The notes beneath the pieces are model-generated. The model ran no database searches. It was not told where the DNA came from and was given only the letters and a program-made list of their open reading frames with translations. Shown one piece after another: positions 7,184-15,984 of a stretch of DNA of 42,240 nucleotides; the first letter of the stretch is position 1, and the number at the start of each line of letters is the position of its first letter. This DNA comes from Lachnospiraceae bacterium (GTDB lineage: Bacteria > Bacillota > Clostridia > Lachnospirales > Lachnospiraceae): the NCBI GenBank assembly GCA_900771995.1, contig CAAGQC010000001.1:1-42240 (forward strand). The letters are read 5' to 3'. The position numbers and the translations under genes were made by a program.

Positions 7184-8182
7184 TTACAACAGCTGCAGAA
7201 GCCTCCGGTTCCTGTGATAGCAGAAGATCCGGTCCGATAGCATCTCTCCTTCTCCGTATATAGCATTGATATGCTGGATCGAAGACCGGATGCCCTGCAC
7301 TCCGGTACATCCTACGGGATGGATGATTGCCTCATGCACACTGGGAAAGACCACATAGTAGTCCCCGCCCATCTTCTCCGCCAGGATCGCCCTGACTCCC
7401 GGGTAAAAAAATGCCACGGCGCCGTGGATCCTTGCGGTATTAGTGAACAGATATCCTTTCTGCCCTTCCCGGTGGTTCCACGGGCTGATCCAGGTCTGCC
7501 GTCCTTCTTCCTCCGGCAGCAGGATTCCTTCGTCATAAGGGAAAAATTTCCTCCTGTCATCCCCCAGGAACAGCCGTGGTGGCATTTTGCGGCAGGTATT
7601 CATCAGGGCTTCCGTGATCAGCTGTTCTTCCGTAAACTTCCAGGGCTGCACCATCCCCCGGGACAGCTGTATGGTCAGACTGCTCCCCGACTTCTCACAG
7701 GTCAGCAGATGAAGTACCAGTGCCACATCCCCGATCTTCCGGTAGATGGCATTGCCCAGTTCCTGCCGGGACCGCTCAAAATTCACCGGCCGCACAATCA
7801 TATGTCTCCTACAGACAGCATAGCTTAAATTCTCCCCGGAGAGTGGAATATCTTCTTCCTCATCGTTCTCCGTAAGACCTGCCGAGATCTCCGGTAAGAT
7901 GCCCTGCCATCCTTCCTGCCTGTATCGTTCATAGAAAGGCCGCACCAGCCAGTGCTGCACATATTCTCTTTTTTCCTGCATCCACAATGCGCAGAGCATA
8001 TCTTCCCGGATCAGCGTGTGTTCTCTTCCGTACATGCTCCGGTTCATAATGTTCATGAGATGAACCGAAGCAGGATCCCCGCATACCATCTGCCGCTCCA
8101 GCAGACGTATGGTCTTGTTCTGTGCCGTCTCCATGTTCTGCACATTCCAACGCAGCTCCTTTTTAAATTCTTCGTATGTCAT
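7184..8182 (-). CDS. DUF5688 family protein
   Basis: A 332-residue cytoplasmic protein of a family common in Lachnospiraceae and without known function. Family-like features are the opening MTYEEFKKEL, the central segment IVRPVNFERSR, and the C-terminal block beginning GYLFTNTARIHGAVAFFYPG and ending with the HEAIIHP stretch. There is no signal peptide and there are no membrane segments. The frame stays open 60 codons further upstream, but similarity begins at the ATG at 8182, so that start is preferred; its ribosome site is only moderate. Family members often occur in several copies per genome near mobile or surface-variable loci; here it stands alone. I cannot assign a role. Confidence 0.75.
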   Translation of the reverse strand: MTYEEFKKELRWNVQNMETAQNKTIRLLERQMVCGDPASVHLMNIMNRSMYGREHTLIREDMLCALWMQEKREYVQHWLVRPFYERYRQEGWQGILPEISAGLTENDEEEDIPLSGENLSYAVCRRHMIVRPVNFERSRQELGNAIYRKIGDVALVLHLLTCEKSGSSLTIQLSRGMVQPWKFTEEQLITEALMNTCRKMPPRLFLGDDRRKFFPYDEGILLPEEEGRQTWISPWNHREGQKGYLFTNTARIHGAVAFFYPGVRAILAEKMGGDYYVVFPSVHEAIIHPVGCTGVQGIRSSIQHINAIYGEGEMLSDRIFCYHRNRRLLQLL

Positions 8183-8441
8183 GAATCCCCATGGACTCCT
8201 TCCTGTCGGAACGGAACACTTCTCCGTAAAATTGCGTACAAAAATAAAAGGTACTGTAAAAAAACGTTGGAAATCTCGGCCGAACGGCCTATTAAGAATT
8301 CTTGTTTCAGAAATTTGTAACCTCCAAAACCACCCGGGTTCCGGATATCTCCACCCTATCATAGATAGATTACTTTGTCTATATGCGATTTCACCAAGGA
8401 TATCTTTCGTCGAATTTCACGAAGAAATCATTTCAGGAAGA
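8183..8441. other. Intergenic stretch without a supportable gene
   Basis: Together with 8442-8497 this is over 300 bases between the DUF5688 and NlpC/P60 genes. It contains a short GC palindrome GGCCGAACGGCC (near 8279-8290) and the upstream region of the DUF5688 gene. No confident promoter pair or coding frame was found. Confidence 0.5.
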
Positions 8442-8479
8442 AAAAAATCCCCCGTTTTCCGCGAAAACAGGGGATTTTT
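8442..8479 (-). terminator. Intrinsic terminator of the NlpC/P60 gene
   Basis: A long stem AAAATCCCC-GTTTTC / GAAAAC-GGGGATTTTT. Leftward it is followed by seven T on the minus strand. It lies just behind the stop of the NlpC/P60 gene and could also act in the other direction. Confidence 0.85.
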
Positions 8480-8497
8480 AAATGTCAAATATGAAAT

Positions 8498-9751
8498 TTA
8501 CACGATTCGTCTCACAGCAAGGATCGGACGGTAATTCGCATTACTGATCTTGATACCGGTACGCTGTGTACTGGCATGTACGATCAGTCCGCCGCCGATA
8601 TACATGGCCACATGACCGTCGTAGCAGATCAGATCTCCCGGCTGGGCGCTGCTGTAGTCCACACCGGTACCACAGCTTCTCTGCTCATAGGAAGTGCGGG
8701 GAATGCTGTAACCGAAGTCACTGTAGACACGGAAGGTAAATCCGGAGCAGTCCGCACCGTTCGTCAGGCTGGTACCACCAGCCACATACGGGTTACCTAT
8801 GTACTGACAGGCATATTTTGCCAGACGTTTTCCCATATCACTGCCGGAAGCACCGTCAATGACTGAGGTATAATTGGTGGTTGCATAAGTCCCGGTAGCC
8901 GCAGCAGTATTTCCCCGCTGTGACTGTGCCTGCAGCTGTTTTAACTGCTTCTGTTCCTGCTGCAACAGCGCCTTTGCCACGGAAGCTTCCTGCTTTGCCT
9001 TCTTGATCTCCGCGTCGTAATTGGCGGATTCCTGTTTCTTCTTCGCCAGCATGACATCCAGTTCGGATTTCTGGCTTTCCAGTTCTGCCTTGTCAGCTTC
9101 CAGCTGATCCTTGTCGGCCTGCAGCTGGGTCTTCTCCTCCTCCAGCTGATTCCACAGGGCCAGCACCTGTTCCTTGGTCTCTTCGTATTCCTGCAGCTTC
9201 TGCCGGTCATACTCGTAGACGCTCTCCACGAAGTCCATCCGGTTCAGCATGCCGCTTAAACCGCCGCCCTGTAACAGAAGATTCACATAGTTCTCCGAGG
9301 AATCGTTCTCGTACATCATGCGCATCCGGCTGACCATATCATCATGCTGCTGTTCTTCTCTGGCCTTGGCAGCATTGTACTCTTCCTGGGTCTGATCGAT
9401 CTGCACCTGCTTGTCGGCCAGTTCTGTTTCCTTGGCTGTGATTTCATCCTCTTTCATGCCGATACTGGTCATGGTGTTGATGATCTCCGCATTCAGGTCA
9501 TCGATCTTCTCCTGCACCAGATCCTGTTCGTCCTGTAAGGAATTGATCTGGCTGTTAATATTGCTCAGCTGGTTCTGGTGCTCTTTGATGTTGTTCTGTA
9601 ATTCTCCTATGGAAGGGGCTGCCTGCACCGTCTCCCCGGGAGATTCCCAGACAGAGCCGGTGGCCGTCAGCGTCACCGCTGCCAGAAGAAGGTAACACAG
9701 AAATTTTCTTTTCGCTCTATTTACTTTTCTGCCGGCAGTTTTTTTCTTCAT
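8498..9751 (-). CDS. Secreted NlpC/P60 peptidoglycan endopeptidase with coiled-coil N-terminus
   Basis: A cell-wall hydrolase expected to cut between D-gamma-glutamyl and meso-diaminopimelate residues of stem peptides. It has 417 residues: a basic N-terminus and secretion signal (about 15-45, ending TVQAAP), a long coiled coil (about 46-275, rich in Q/E/K heptads), a Thr/Ala linker and a C-terminal NlpC/P60 domain (about 307-417). The catalytic Cys335 in ADCSGF, His380 in DGHVAMYIG and His392 in VHAST are all present. The layout is that of CwlO-type D,L-endopeptidases, whose coiled coil is regulated by FtsEX-like membrane partners. It starts 20 nt behind asnS and is probably co-transcribed with it; a terminator follows at 8442-8479. 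Confidence 0.92.
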   Translation of the reverse strand: MKKKTAGRKVNRAKRKFLCYLLLAAVTLTATGSVWESPGETVQAAPSIGELQNNIKEHQNQLSNINSQINSLQDEQDLVQEKIDDLNAEIINTMTSIGMKEDEITAKETELADKQVQIDQTQEEYNAAKAREEQQHDDMVSRMRMMYENDSSENYVNLLLQGGGLSGMLNRMDFVESVYEYDRQKLQEYEETKEQVLALWNQLEEEKTQLQADKDQLEADKAELESQKSELDVMLAKKKQESANYDAEIKKAKQEASVAKALLQQEQKQLKQLQAQSQRGNTAAATGTYATTNYTSVIDGASGSDMGKRLAKYACQYIGNPYVAGGTSLTNGADCSGFTFRVYSDFGYSIPRTSYEQRSCGTGVDYSSAQPGDLICYDGHVAMYIGGGLIVHASTQRTGIKISNANYRPILAVRRIV

Positions 9752-9771
9752 AGGTAAATTACTCCATCTAA

Positions 9772-11163
9772 CTATAAGTCGCAGTTATTTACGGTACGGG
9801 GGAAGGGGATAACGTCACGGATGTTGCCCATTCCGGTGATATACATAACGCAGCGCTCAAAGCCCAATCCGAAGCCTGCATGGCGTGCGGAACCGTAACG
9901 GCGCAGATCCAGATAGAACTGGTAATCTTCCTTGTTCAGTCCCAGTTCTTCCATACGCTTCTCCAGAATCTCCAGATTGTCCTCACGCTGGCTGCCGCCG
10001 ATGATCTCGCCGATACCGGGTACGAGGCAGTCCATAGCGGCTACGGTCTTGCCATCCTCGTTCAGCTTCATATAGAAGGCCTTGATCTCCTTCGGATAAT
10101 CGGTAACGAATACGGGTCTCTTGAATTCCTTCTCTGTCAGGTATCTTTCATGCTCGGTCTGCAGATCGCATCCCCAGAATACCTTGTAGTCGAATTCGTC
10201 GTTGTGCTTCTCCAGGATCTTGATAGCCTCGGTGTAGGTCACATGGCCGAAATCGGAATTCACTACATGCTGTAATCTCTCGATCAGTCCCTTGTCTACG
10301 AACTGGTTGAAGAAAGCCATCTCTTCGGGAGCATTTTCCAGCACATAACGGATCACGTATTTTAACATGCTCTCTGCCAGGATCATGTCATCCTTCAGAT
10401 CCGCAAAACAGATCTCCGGCTCGATCATCCAGAACTCGGCCGCATGACGGGTGGTGTTGGAATTCTCGGCACGGAAGGTCGGTCCGAAAGTATATACGTT
10501 CTTGAATGCAAATGCATAAGTCTCTACATCCAGCTGTCCGCTTACAGTGAGGTTTACGGGCTTGCCGAAGAAATCCTGAGTGTAATCCACTTTGCCGTCT
10601 TCGGTCTTCGGTACATTGTTCATATCCAGTGTAGTCACCTGGAACATTTCCCCGGCGCCTTCACAGTCGCTGCTGGTGATCAGAGGGGTATGCACATAGA
10701 CAAATCCTCTCTCCATGAAGAAGGTGTGGATTGCATAAGCGATCAGGGATCTGACACGGAACACTGCCTGGAATGTATTGGTACGTGCTCTCAGATGAGA
10801 GATGGTACGCAGATACTCGAAGGAATGACGCTTTTTCTGTAAGGGATAGTCCGCAGTAGAAGGTCCTTCCACGATCACTTCCGCTGCCTGCATCTCAAAA
10901 GGCTGCTTTGCCTCGGGGGTAGCCACGATGGTTCCGCGGATCACAACTGCCGCACCTACATTGATCTTGCAGATCTCCTGGAAGTTCGCAAGTCCGTCAC
11001 CATATACTACCTGCAAAGGCTCAAAAAATGTTCCGTCGTTGATCACCAGGAAACCGAAGTTCTTGGAGTCACGATTGTTCCTCACCCAGCCGCCTACGGT
11101 GATCTCCTTACCGATATAGACGTCCTTTTCCCGGTGAAGTTCTCTGATGTCTGTTAATTCCAT
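9772..11163 (-). CDS. asnS: Asparagine--tRNA ligase
   Basis: AsnRS charges tRNA-Asn with asparagine in the cytoplasm. It has 463 residues, the usual length. An N-terminal OB-fold anticodon-binding domain (about 1-110, with VGGWVRNNRDSKNFGFLVIN) is followed by the class II catalytic core. Motif 2 is FRAENSNTTRHAAEFWMIEPE-like, and motif 3 is GLGFERCVMYITGM near the C-terminus with the invariant Arg. The ATG at 11163 follows AGGAAAAATT, whereas the open frame upstream has no family similarity. The 84-nt gap to the foldase gene upstream holds two modest inverted repeats but no T-run and is too short for a T-box. It probably lies in one transcript with its neighbours on both sides. Confidence 0.96.
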   Translation of the reverse strand: MELTDIRELHREKDVYIGKEITVGGWVRNNRDSKNFGFLVINDGTFFEPLQVVYGDGLANFQEICKINVGAAVVIRGTIVATPEAKQPFEMQAAEVIVEGPSTADYPLQKKRHSFEYLRTISHLRARTNTFQAVFRVRSLIAYAIHTFFMERGFVYVHTPLITSSDCEGAGEMFQVTTLDMNNVPKTEDGKVDYTQDFFGKPVNLTVSGQLDVETYAFAFKNVYTFGPTFRAENSNTTRHAAEFWMIEPEICFADLKDDMILAESMLKYVIRYVLENAPEEMAFFNQFVDKGLIERLQHVVNSDFGHVTYTEAIKILEKHNDEFDYKVFWGCDLQTEHERYLTEKEFKRPVFVTDYPKEIKAFYMKLNEDGKTVAAMDCLVPGIGEIIGGSQREDNLEILEKRMEELGLNKEDYQFYLDLRRYGSARHAGFGLGFERCVMYITGMGNIRDVIPFPRTVNNCDL

Positions 11164-11247
11164 AATTTTTCCTATCCGCACGCTGCGACGTGCTCTATCT
11201 GAACCGGCCCGCATCCTATTCGCCGGTCACATACTGTTTTATAAGAC

Positions 11248-12351
11248 TTAATTGTTGGTGATCTTGGCGTTCTCTACCAGATAATCTGTTACCTTATCAT
11301 AGAGGAAATACTCTCTGTAGTCTTCCTTGGAGGTCTCTCCGATATACTCCTCAATGGTGTCGTAACCGGCTGCTGTAGCACGATCCTGCAGGATCTGATC
11401 CAGCTCCTCATCGCTGATGTTCAGGTCTTCTTTGTTGGCTACTGCCTGTAATGCGATATCCTGCTTTGCAGCCTCTTCCGAGTAGGCAGACAGGAAAGAT
11501 GCCAGATCCTGCCCGTAATAATACTGGGTAAAAGTATCTCCGTCCACACCGTACGCGGATGCCATGGAGGTAATGCTGCTCTCCGCTGCATCGGAATACT
11601 TCTGAACCAGAGCCTCCGGTACGGAGGTAAAGGTGTTGTTTGCCATAAATGCATCCATCACTGCCTGCTGTACATTGCTCTCGTAGTTCTGCTGTGCATT
11701 GTCACTCAGATAGTCATACGCATACTGGCGGAGTTCTTCCTCGTTGGTCACGCCGTCAATACCGAAATTGCTGATGACTTCATCACTGAGCACACCATCC
11801 TGTTCTGGCTCAATAAAGTTCACGGTTACGATAAATACCACGGCCTGTCCTGCCAGATCGGAATTCCCGTAGTTCTCCGGGAATGTAAGATCCAGATCTA
11901 CGGTCTCGCCGGGCATCACGCCGATCAGTCCGTCTTCAAATCCTGCGATAAAACTGCCGGAACCGATGGTCAGATCATAGCCCTGATCGGTGCCGCCGTC
12001 AAATGCCACACCGTCCTTTTTGCCTTCGTAATCAATGTTGACCGTATCTCCGGTCTCCACGGCACGATCCATGATTCCGCCGTTCTCTGCGGTAATGTTT
12101 CCATAATATACGTTATTGACCAGACTGTTCCACTCGTCCTCATCTACTTCCACAGTGTCTACGGATACTGCCAGTCCCTTGTACTCGCCCAGCGTCACAT
12201 ACTTGTCCACATCCATGTCCTTCAATGCGGTACTTTCCGTTCCGGTGCCGGTTGTGGTACCGGTGCCATCTCCTGTATCCTTTGCTCCGCAGCCAGCCAG
12301 CATACATACGCTTAAAACCGCTGCCAGAAATCCTAATGTCTTTTTCTTCAT
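11248..12351 (-). CDS. Trigger-factor-like peptidyl-prolyl isomerase lipoprotein
   Basis: An extracytoplasmic foldase anchored as a lipoprotein. The signal peptide ends in a lipobox LAGC with the lipidated Cys21, followed by a Gly/Thr-rich linker. An FKBP-type prolyl isomerase domain spans about 100-180 (GDTVNIDYEGKKDGVAFDGG, FIAGFEDGL, FPENYGN). The helical C-terminal half (about 185-367) resembles the chaperone arms of trigger factor. The ribosome-binding domain of cytosolic trigger factor is absent, as expected for a secreted form. It is 367 residues long. It probably does outside the membrane what PrsA does in bacilli. Its promoter (12414-12442) overlaps the end of the upstream cls gene; asnS follows. 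Confidence 0.88.
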   Translation of the reverse strand: MKKKTLGFLAAVLSVCMLAGCGAKDTGDGTGTTTGTGTESTALKDMDVDKYVTLGEYKGLAVSVDTVEVDEDEWNSLVNNVYYGNITAENGGIMDRAVETGDTVNIDYEGKKDGVAFDGGTDQGYDLTIGSGSFIAGFEDGLIGVMPGETVDLDLTFPENYGNSDLAGQAVVFIVTVNFIEPEQDGVLSDEVISNFGIDGVTNEEELRQYAYDYLSDNAQQNYESNVQQAVMDAFMANNTFTSVPEALVQKYSDAAESSITSMASAYGVDGDTFTQYYYGQDLASFLSAYSEEAAKQDIALQAVANKEDLNISDEELDQILQDRATAAGYDTIEEYIGETSKEDYREYFLYDKVTDYLVENAKITNN

Positions 12352-12413
12352 TCTAATATTTCCTATACCTTTCCTTTTGTGCCTATTGTGCGAAATGCAT
12401 TATAGCACCGCCC

Positions 12414-12442
12414 ATTATATCACATCCCCCGAACTATAACAA
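12414..12442 (-). promoter_or_regulatory. Promoter of the foldase lipoprotein gene, overlapping the cls stop
   Basis: On the minus strand, TTGTTA (12437-12442), a 17-nt spacer and TATAAT (12414-12419). The -35 lies inside the last cls codons. A second TATAAT lies about 15 nt further downstream. Confidence 0.65.
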
Positions 12443-13906
12443 GGGTGACAATAACCGGCAGACCTGCTCTTTTATGCGGATCTTCAGGTTCCTTCCCGCG
12501 TAATAATCCCGGGTGATCTCCCGGCACACTTCCAGATCTTTCCGGAAGATTTCCACCATTTCCCGGGCCTTTTTCTCATCGTATACCACGGCATTCACTT
12601 CAAAGTTCAGCGCAAAGCTGCGGATGTCCATATTGGCGGTTCCGTAACACAGCACTCTGTCATCCACGATCATTCCCTTGCTGTGCAGAAAGCCGTTGTT
12701 ATAGGTATAGCAGTTGGCCCCCGCCATGACCATATCCCCCAGATAGGAATAGGTCGCCCAATAGACAAAGGGATGATCCGGCATACAGGGGATCATAATA
12801 TTCACTTCGATCCCGGACTTCACCGCGATCATCAGTGCGTTCAGGATCGCCTCGTCCGGGATAAAATACGGGGTCTGGATATAAATGCTTTTCTGTGCCT
12901 TGTTGATCAGACGCAGATAATTGTCATGGATCTGCTGTGTGGTCTTGTCCGGGCCACTGCTGATGATCTGGATATCACAGAAGTCTCTCGTGCCGGCTTC
13001 AATGCCCCGGAACAGTTCCGGCTGTAAAAACAGATTCTCCCCCGCCGCATAATTCCAGTCCAACACAAAACGTGCCTGAAGACCGAGTACCGCGCTTCCG
13101 CGGATCCGCAGGTGGGTATCTCTCCAATGTCCGAATCTTTCATCCAGATCGATGTATTCCTCTCCTATGTTAAATCCGCCCACATAGGCCACCTTATTGT
13201 CGATGACCACGATCTTGCGGTGATTGCGGTAATTGATACGCAGCTGGAGCCGCCGCAGGATGGCCGGGAAAAATTCCGCGGTCTGCACACCCTTTTCATT
13301 CAGCTTCCGCCAGAAGCTGTGCCGCACGGAACGACACCCCATGGCATCAAACAATACTCTCACTTCCACGCCCTGTGCCGCCTTCTCGATCAGAATATCC
13401 TTGATCTGATTGAATAATACGTCGTTTTTAATAATGTAGTACTGGATATGGATAAACTTCTCCGCGTTCCGCAGATCTTCCTTCAACGCATTGAATTTTT
13501 CATTGCCGTCTATAAAGATATCCACGTCATTGTCTCTGGTCAGCACCGCTTCCCCGGCCTCCAGATTATACAGCACCAGATCCTCATATCCCCTTATGCT
13601 TTCATCCAGTTCTTTCGCATCTCCGGATTTCAGCCGGTATTCCTGCTGCCTGATATCCTTGCTGATGTGATCCTCCACCTCTTTGATCCGGAACATTTTC
13701 CGCTTGTGCATGTCCTGCCCCAGCAGCAGGTAAAACACGAACCCCAGCACCGGAATAAAATACAGCAAAAGCAGCCATGCCCACACGCTCTTCGGATCCC
13801 GTCTCTGGAAAAAGACAATAACGATAGCGAAAAGCATATTAAATACTACCAGATGCTGAAAGAAAAACTGCACTCCCGTCTTTGCGATCTCAAATACTTC
13901 GTTCAT
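12434..13906 (-). CDS. cls: Cardiolipin synthase (phospholipase D family)
   Basis: Makes cardiolipin from phosphatidylglycerol at the membrane. The 490-residue protein has two N-terminal membrane spans (about 17-33 and 42-62; the DPKSVWAWLLLLYFIPVLGF segment is typical) and two phospholipase D motifs. The first has His229, Lys231 and Asp236 (HRKIVVIDNKVAYVGG). The second has His408, Lys410 and Asp415 (HSKGMIVDDRVLCYGT). The start at 13906 is set by AGAGGGG 6 nt upstream; the frame extends further upstream without family similarity. There is no terminator between cls and the foldase lipoprotein gene, so readthrough is possible. Confidence 0.94.
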   Translation of the reverse strand: MNEVFEIAKTGVQFFFQHLVVFNMLFAIVIVFFQRRDPKSVWAWLLLLYFIPVLGFVFYLLLGQDMHKRKMFRIKEVEDHISKDIRQQEYRLKSGDAKELDESIRGYEDLVLYNLEAGEAVLTRDNDVDIFIDGNEKFNALKEDLRNAEKFIHIQYYIIKNDVLFNQIKDILIEKAAQGVEVRVLFDAMGCRSVRHSFWRKLNEKGVQTAEFFPAILRRLQLRINYRNHRKIVVIDNKVAYVGGFNIGEEYIDLDERFGHWRDTHLRIRGSAVLGLQARFVLDWNYAAGENLFLQPELFRGIEAGTRDFCDIQIISSGPDKTTQQIHDNYLRLINKAQKSIYIQTPYFIPDEAILNALMIAVKSGIEVNIMIPCMPDHPFVYWATYSYLGDMVMAGANCYTYNNGFLHSKGMIVDDRVLCYGTANMDIRSFALNFEVNAVVYDEKKAREMVEIFRKDLEVCREITRDYYAGRNLKIRIKEQVCRLLSPLL

Positions 13907-14008
13907 AATTACCCCTCTTTGACTTCTAAATACTCCCGTCCCCAATATAGCATAAAAAAGTCCCGCTTTCCAGCGAAATTCCTTTCCACTCCTGACCGGT
14001 ATCATGGG

Positions 14009-14257
14009 CCGGAAAATGTTCTTGGACCACTGCGATCTTCTGCAGAAGAAGACATAAAAAAACGCCTGGAACAATTCCAGACGGATATCGCCGATATTCT
14101 GCCGGCCCCCAGACGGGTGACCAGCAGCATCGGTGCCTGCCGTTTCCGCTACCCACAGGATATGCAGGATGTGTACGAACAGACGGATAAACTTTTATAT
14201 CAGGCCAAGCGTAATGGCCGTACCTGTTATGTAATCGGTGAATTTACTACCCTTTAA
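14009..14257 (+). pseudogene. GGDEF (diguanylate cyclase) C-terminal remnant
   Basis: About 82 codons that end in the pattern of a GGDEF domain: VTSSIGACRF, then YEQTDKLLYQAKRNGRTCY, matching the last helix and strand of diguanylate cyclases. The GGDEF signature itself and any start codon with a ribosome site are missing; upstream in the same frame lies only antisense cls sequence. The remnant keeps its own stop codon (14255-14257), which overlaps the end of the convergent permease gene by 11 bp. A former diguanylate cyclase gene seems to have been cut off at its 5' side by the cls junction. Confidence 0.75.
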
Positions 14258-15056
14258 CAGCTCCCAGGATACCGTTGGTAAAGCTTCTCTGCAAAATCAG
14301 GAACAGAATTCCGGTAGGCAGAGAACATATCAGCACTCCTAACATCAACACACCGTAGTCAATGCTGTAACCGGCTGACAGATTCGCCACCATCATAGGC
14401 ATGGTCTGGGAGTCCGCAGACATCATGATAACCTTCGGCCACAGATAGTTATTCCAGGCATTCATAAAAGTAACGGTCATAGCTGCCGCATAGGTCGATT
14501 TCATGGTTGGAAAATACAGTTTTGCAAAAATCTTAATTTCACTGAGCCCGTCAATTCTGGCTGCCTCTATGATCTCCCGCGGAAAGGTTCTGGTACTCTG
14601 CCGGAACAGCATGATCAGGAACGGCGTGGAGATCGTCGGCAGAATATAGGCGATCCAGGTGCTCTGCAGTCCCAGTCCGGTAAATAATTTAAACAGGGGG
14701 ATTAAAGTGGCTGCAAAAGGTACCATCATTGCTAACAGGAGGATCGACATGACTGTGTCTTTCCATTTGTCATGGTACACTTCGAAACCGTAGCCGGCAA
14801 TAGAGCAGACCAGCAGAGACAACAGGCTCAGTGTACAGGAATAGAACATAGAATTTCCAAAGGAACGTCCCACATTCTGCTGCAGGATCAGCTCCTTGTA
14901 ATTCTCAATCAGATGGAGTCCCGGGAGAAGTCTTCCTCCCAGCACATCCGTACTGTTATTGGTGGCAGCTGCGATCATCCAGTACAAAGGAAATACAGAG
15001 ATAATGGATGCTACTGTCAAAAACAGATATGCCGCTATTTTTTTCAATCGTTTCAT
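14247..15056 (-). CDS. Sugar ABC transporter permease (MalG-like)
   Basis: One of two membrane subunits of a carbohydrate importer of the CUT1 type. It has 269 residues and six predicted spans. The cytoplasmic EAA loop (EAARIDGLSEIKIFAKLYFP, about 165-184) docks the ATPase. The C-terminus SFTNGILGAVKG is the usual end of MalG-type permeases. It overlaps the upstream permease by 4 nt (ATGA), so the two are translationally coupled. No ATP-binding gene lies in the window, as is common for CUT1 systems that share one MsmK-type ATPase. Confidence 0.93.
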   Translation of the reverse strand: MKRLKKIAAYLFLTVASIISVFPLYWMIAAATNNSTDVLGGRLLPGLHLIENYKELILQQNVGRSFGNSMFYSCTLSLLSLLVCSIAGYGFEVYHDKWKDTVMSILLLAMMVPFAATLIPLFKLFTGLGLQSTWIAYILPTISTPFLIMLFRQSTRTFPREIIEAARIDGLSEIKIFAKLYFPTMKSTYAAAMTVTFMNAWNNYLWPKVIMMSADSQTMPMMVANLSAGYSIDYGVLMLGVLICSLPTGILFLILQRSFTNGILGAVKG

Positions 15057-15952
15057 CGCTTATCCCCCACTTTCATCTGAACAAAGGCTAATATAGCCAC
15101 CAGAATAAATATCACATAGGACATGGCTGCCGCATACCCAAACTGCGGATTGTATTCGAAAGATGCCTTATATATGTAGTGTGACATGGTCAAGGTCGAA
15201 TTGGCGGGTCCGCCACCGGTCAGATTCACAGACTCATCAAAGAGCTGCAGTGTTCCGTTGGTAGACATGATCGTAGTCAGCAGGATCGTAGGTTTCAGCA
15301 TGGGAACCGTGATCTTGAAGAAGGACTGTATGGCATTCGCACCATCAATCTTCGCCGCCTCATAGAGAGAATCATCAATATTCTGCAATCCCGCCAGATA
15401 AAACACCATGTTATAACCCGTCCATCTCCAGATCAGCGCCAGAATAATAATTACTTTGGCACTGCCCTCCTGACTGAGCCAGTTAACTCTCTCACCGATC
15501 AATCCCAGGTTCATTAATACCGTGTTAACGTATCCGTCATAAGAAAACAATGTTTTGAAGATGATGGCATAGGATACCAGCGAAGTACAACAGGGAAGGA
15601 AGATCGCTGTACGGAAGATTCCTTTCCCCTTCAGATCCTTAATATTCAGTACCGATGCCAGAATCAGTGCCAGAATCAGCATGATTGGTACCTGAATGAT
15701 CAGATACACAAAGTTATTCAACAATGCTGTTCTGAATACCGGATCCTTCAGGAGTCTTGCATAATTACTTAAGCCTCCGAATTTCAGGTTGTTACCGATA
15801 CCTGTCTGGAATGATAATATAAGCGCCTGAATCATGGGATAAAAATTCATCACACAGATCAGGATTGCGGCCGGGGCCAGAAAGCCCCAGCCGGTCAGAC
15901 TATATTTTTGATTAATGGTAAGCCGTTTTGATGTTCTCCCGGAAGTTCTCAT
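15053..15952 (-). CDS. Sugar ABC transporter permease (MalF-like)
   Basis: The partner membrane subunit of the CUT1 importer, 299 residues, six spans. The N-terminus (LTGWGFLAPAAILICVMNFYPM) and the EAA loop (EAAKIDGANAIQSFFKITVP, near 200-220) are typical. It follows the binding-protein gene by 32 nt and overlaps the MalG-like gene by 4 nt. Together with the upstream lipoprotein it forms a three-gene transport operon. The substrate is not readable from the sequence. Confidence 0.93.
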   Translation of the reverse strand: MRTSGRTSKRLTINQKYSLTGWGFLAPAAILICVMNFYPMIQALILSFQTGIGNNLKFGGLSNYARLLKDPVFRTALLNNFVYLIIQVPIMLILALILASVLNIKDLKGKGIFRTAIFLPCCTSLVSYAIIFKTLFSYDGYVNTVLMNLGLIGERVNWLSQEGSAKVIIILALIWRWTGYNMVFYLAGLQNIDDSLYEAAKIDGANAIQSFFKITVPMLKPTILLTTIMSTNGTLQLFDESVNLTGGGPANSTLTMSHYIYKASFEYNPQFGYAAAMSYVIFILVAILAFVQMKVGDKR

Positions 15953-15984
15953 AGCTGAACAATCCTTTCTATATTTGGTTGCCC

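Noticed and set aside
11164..11247. T-box or other leader in front of asnS
   Set aside because: Only 84 nt, no T-box sequence and no terminator; the inverted repeats there are short.
13448..14008. Plus-strand frame opposite cls leading into the GGDEF remnant
   Set aside because: Only the last 82 codons resemble a protein family; the rest is antisense cls sequence.
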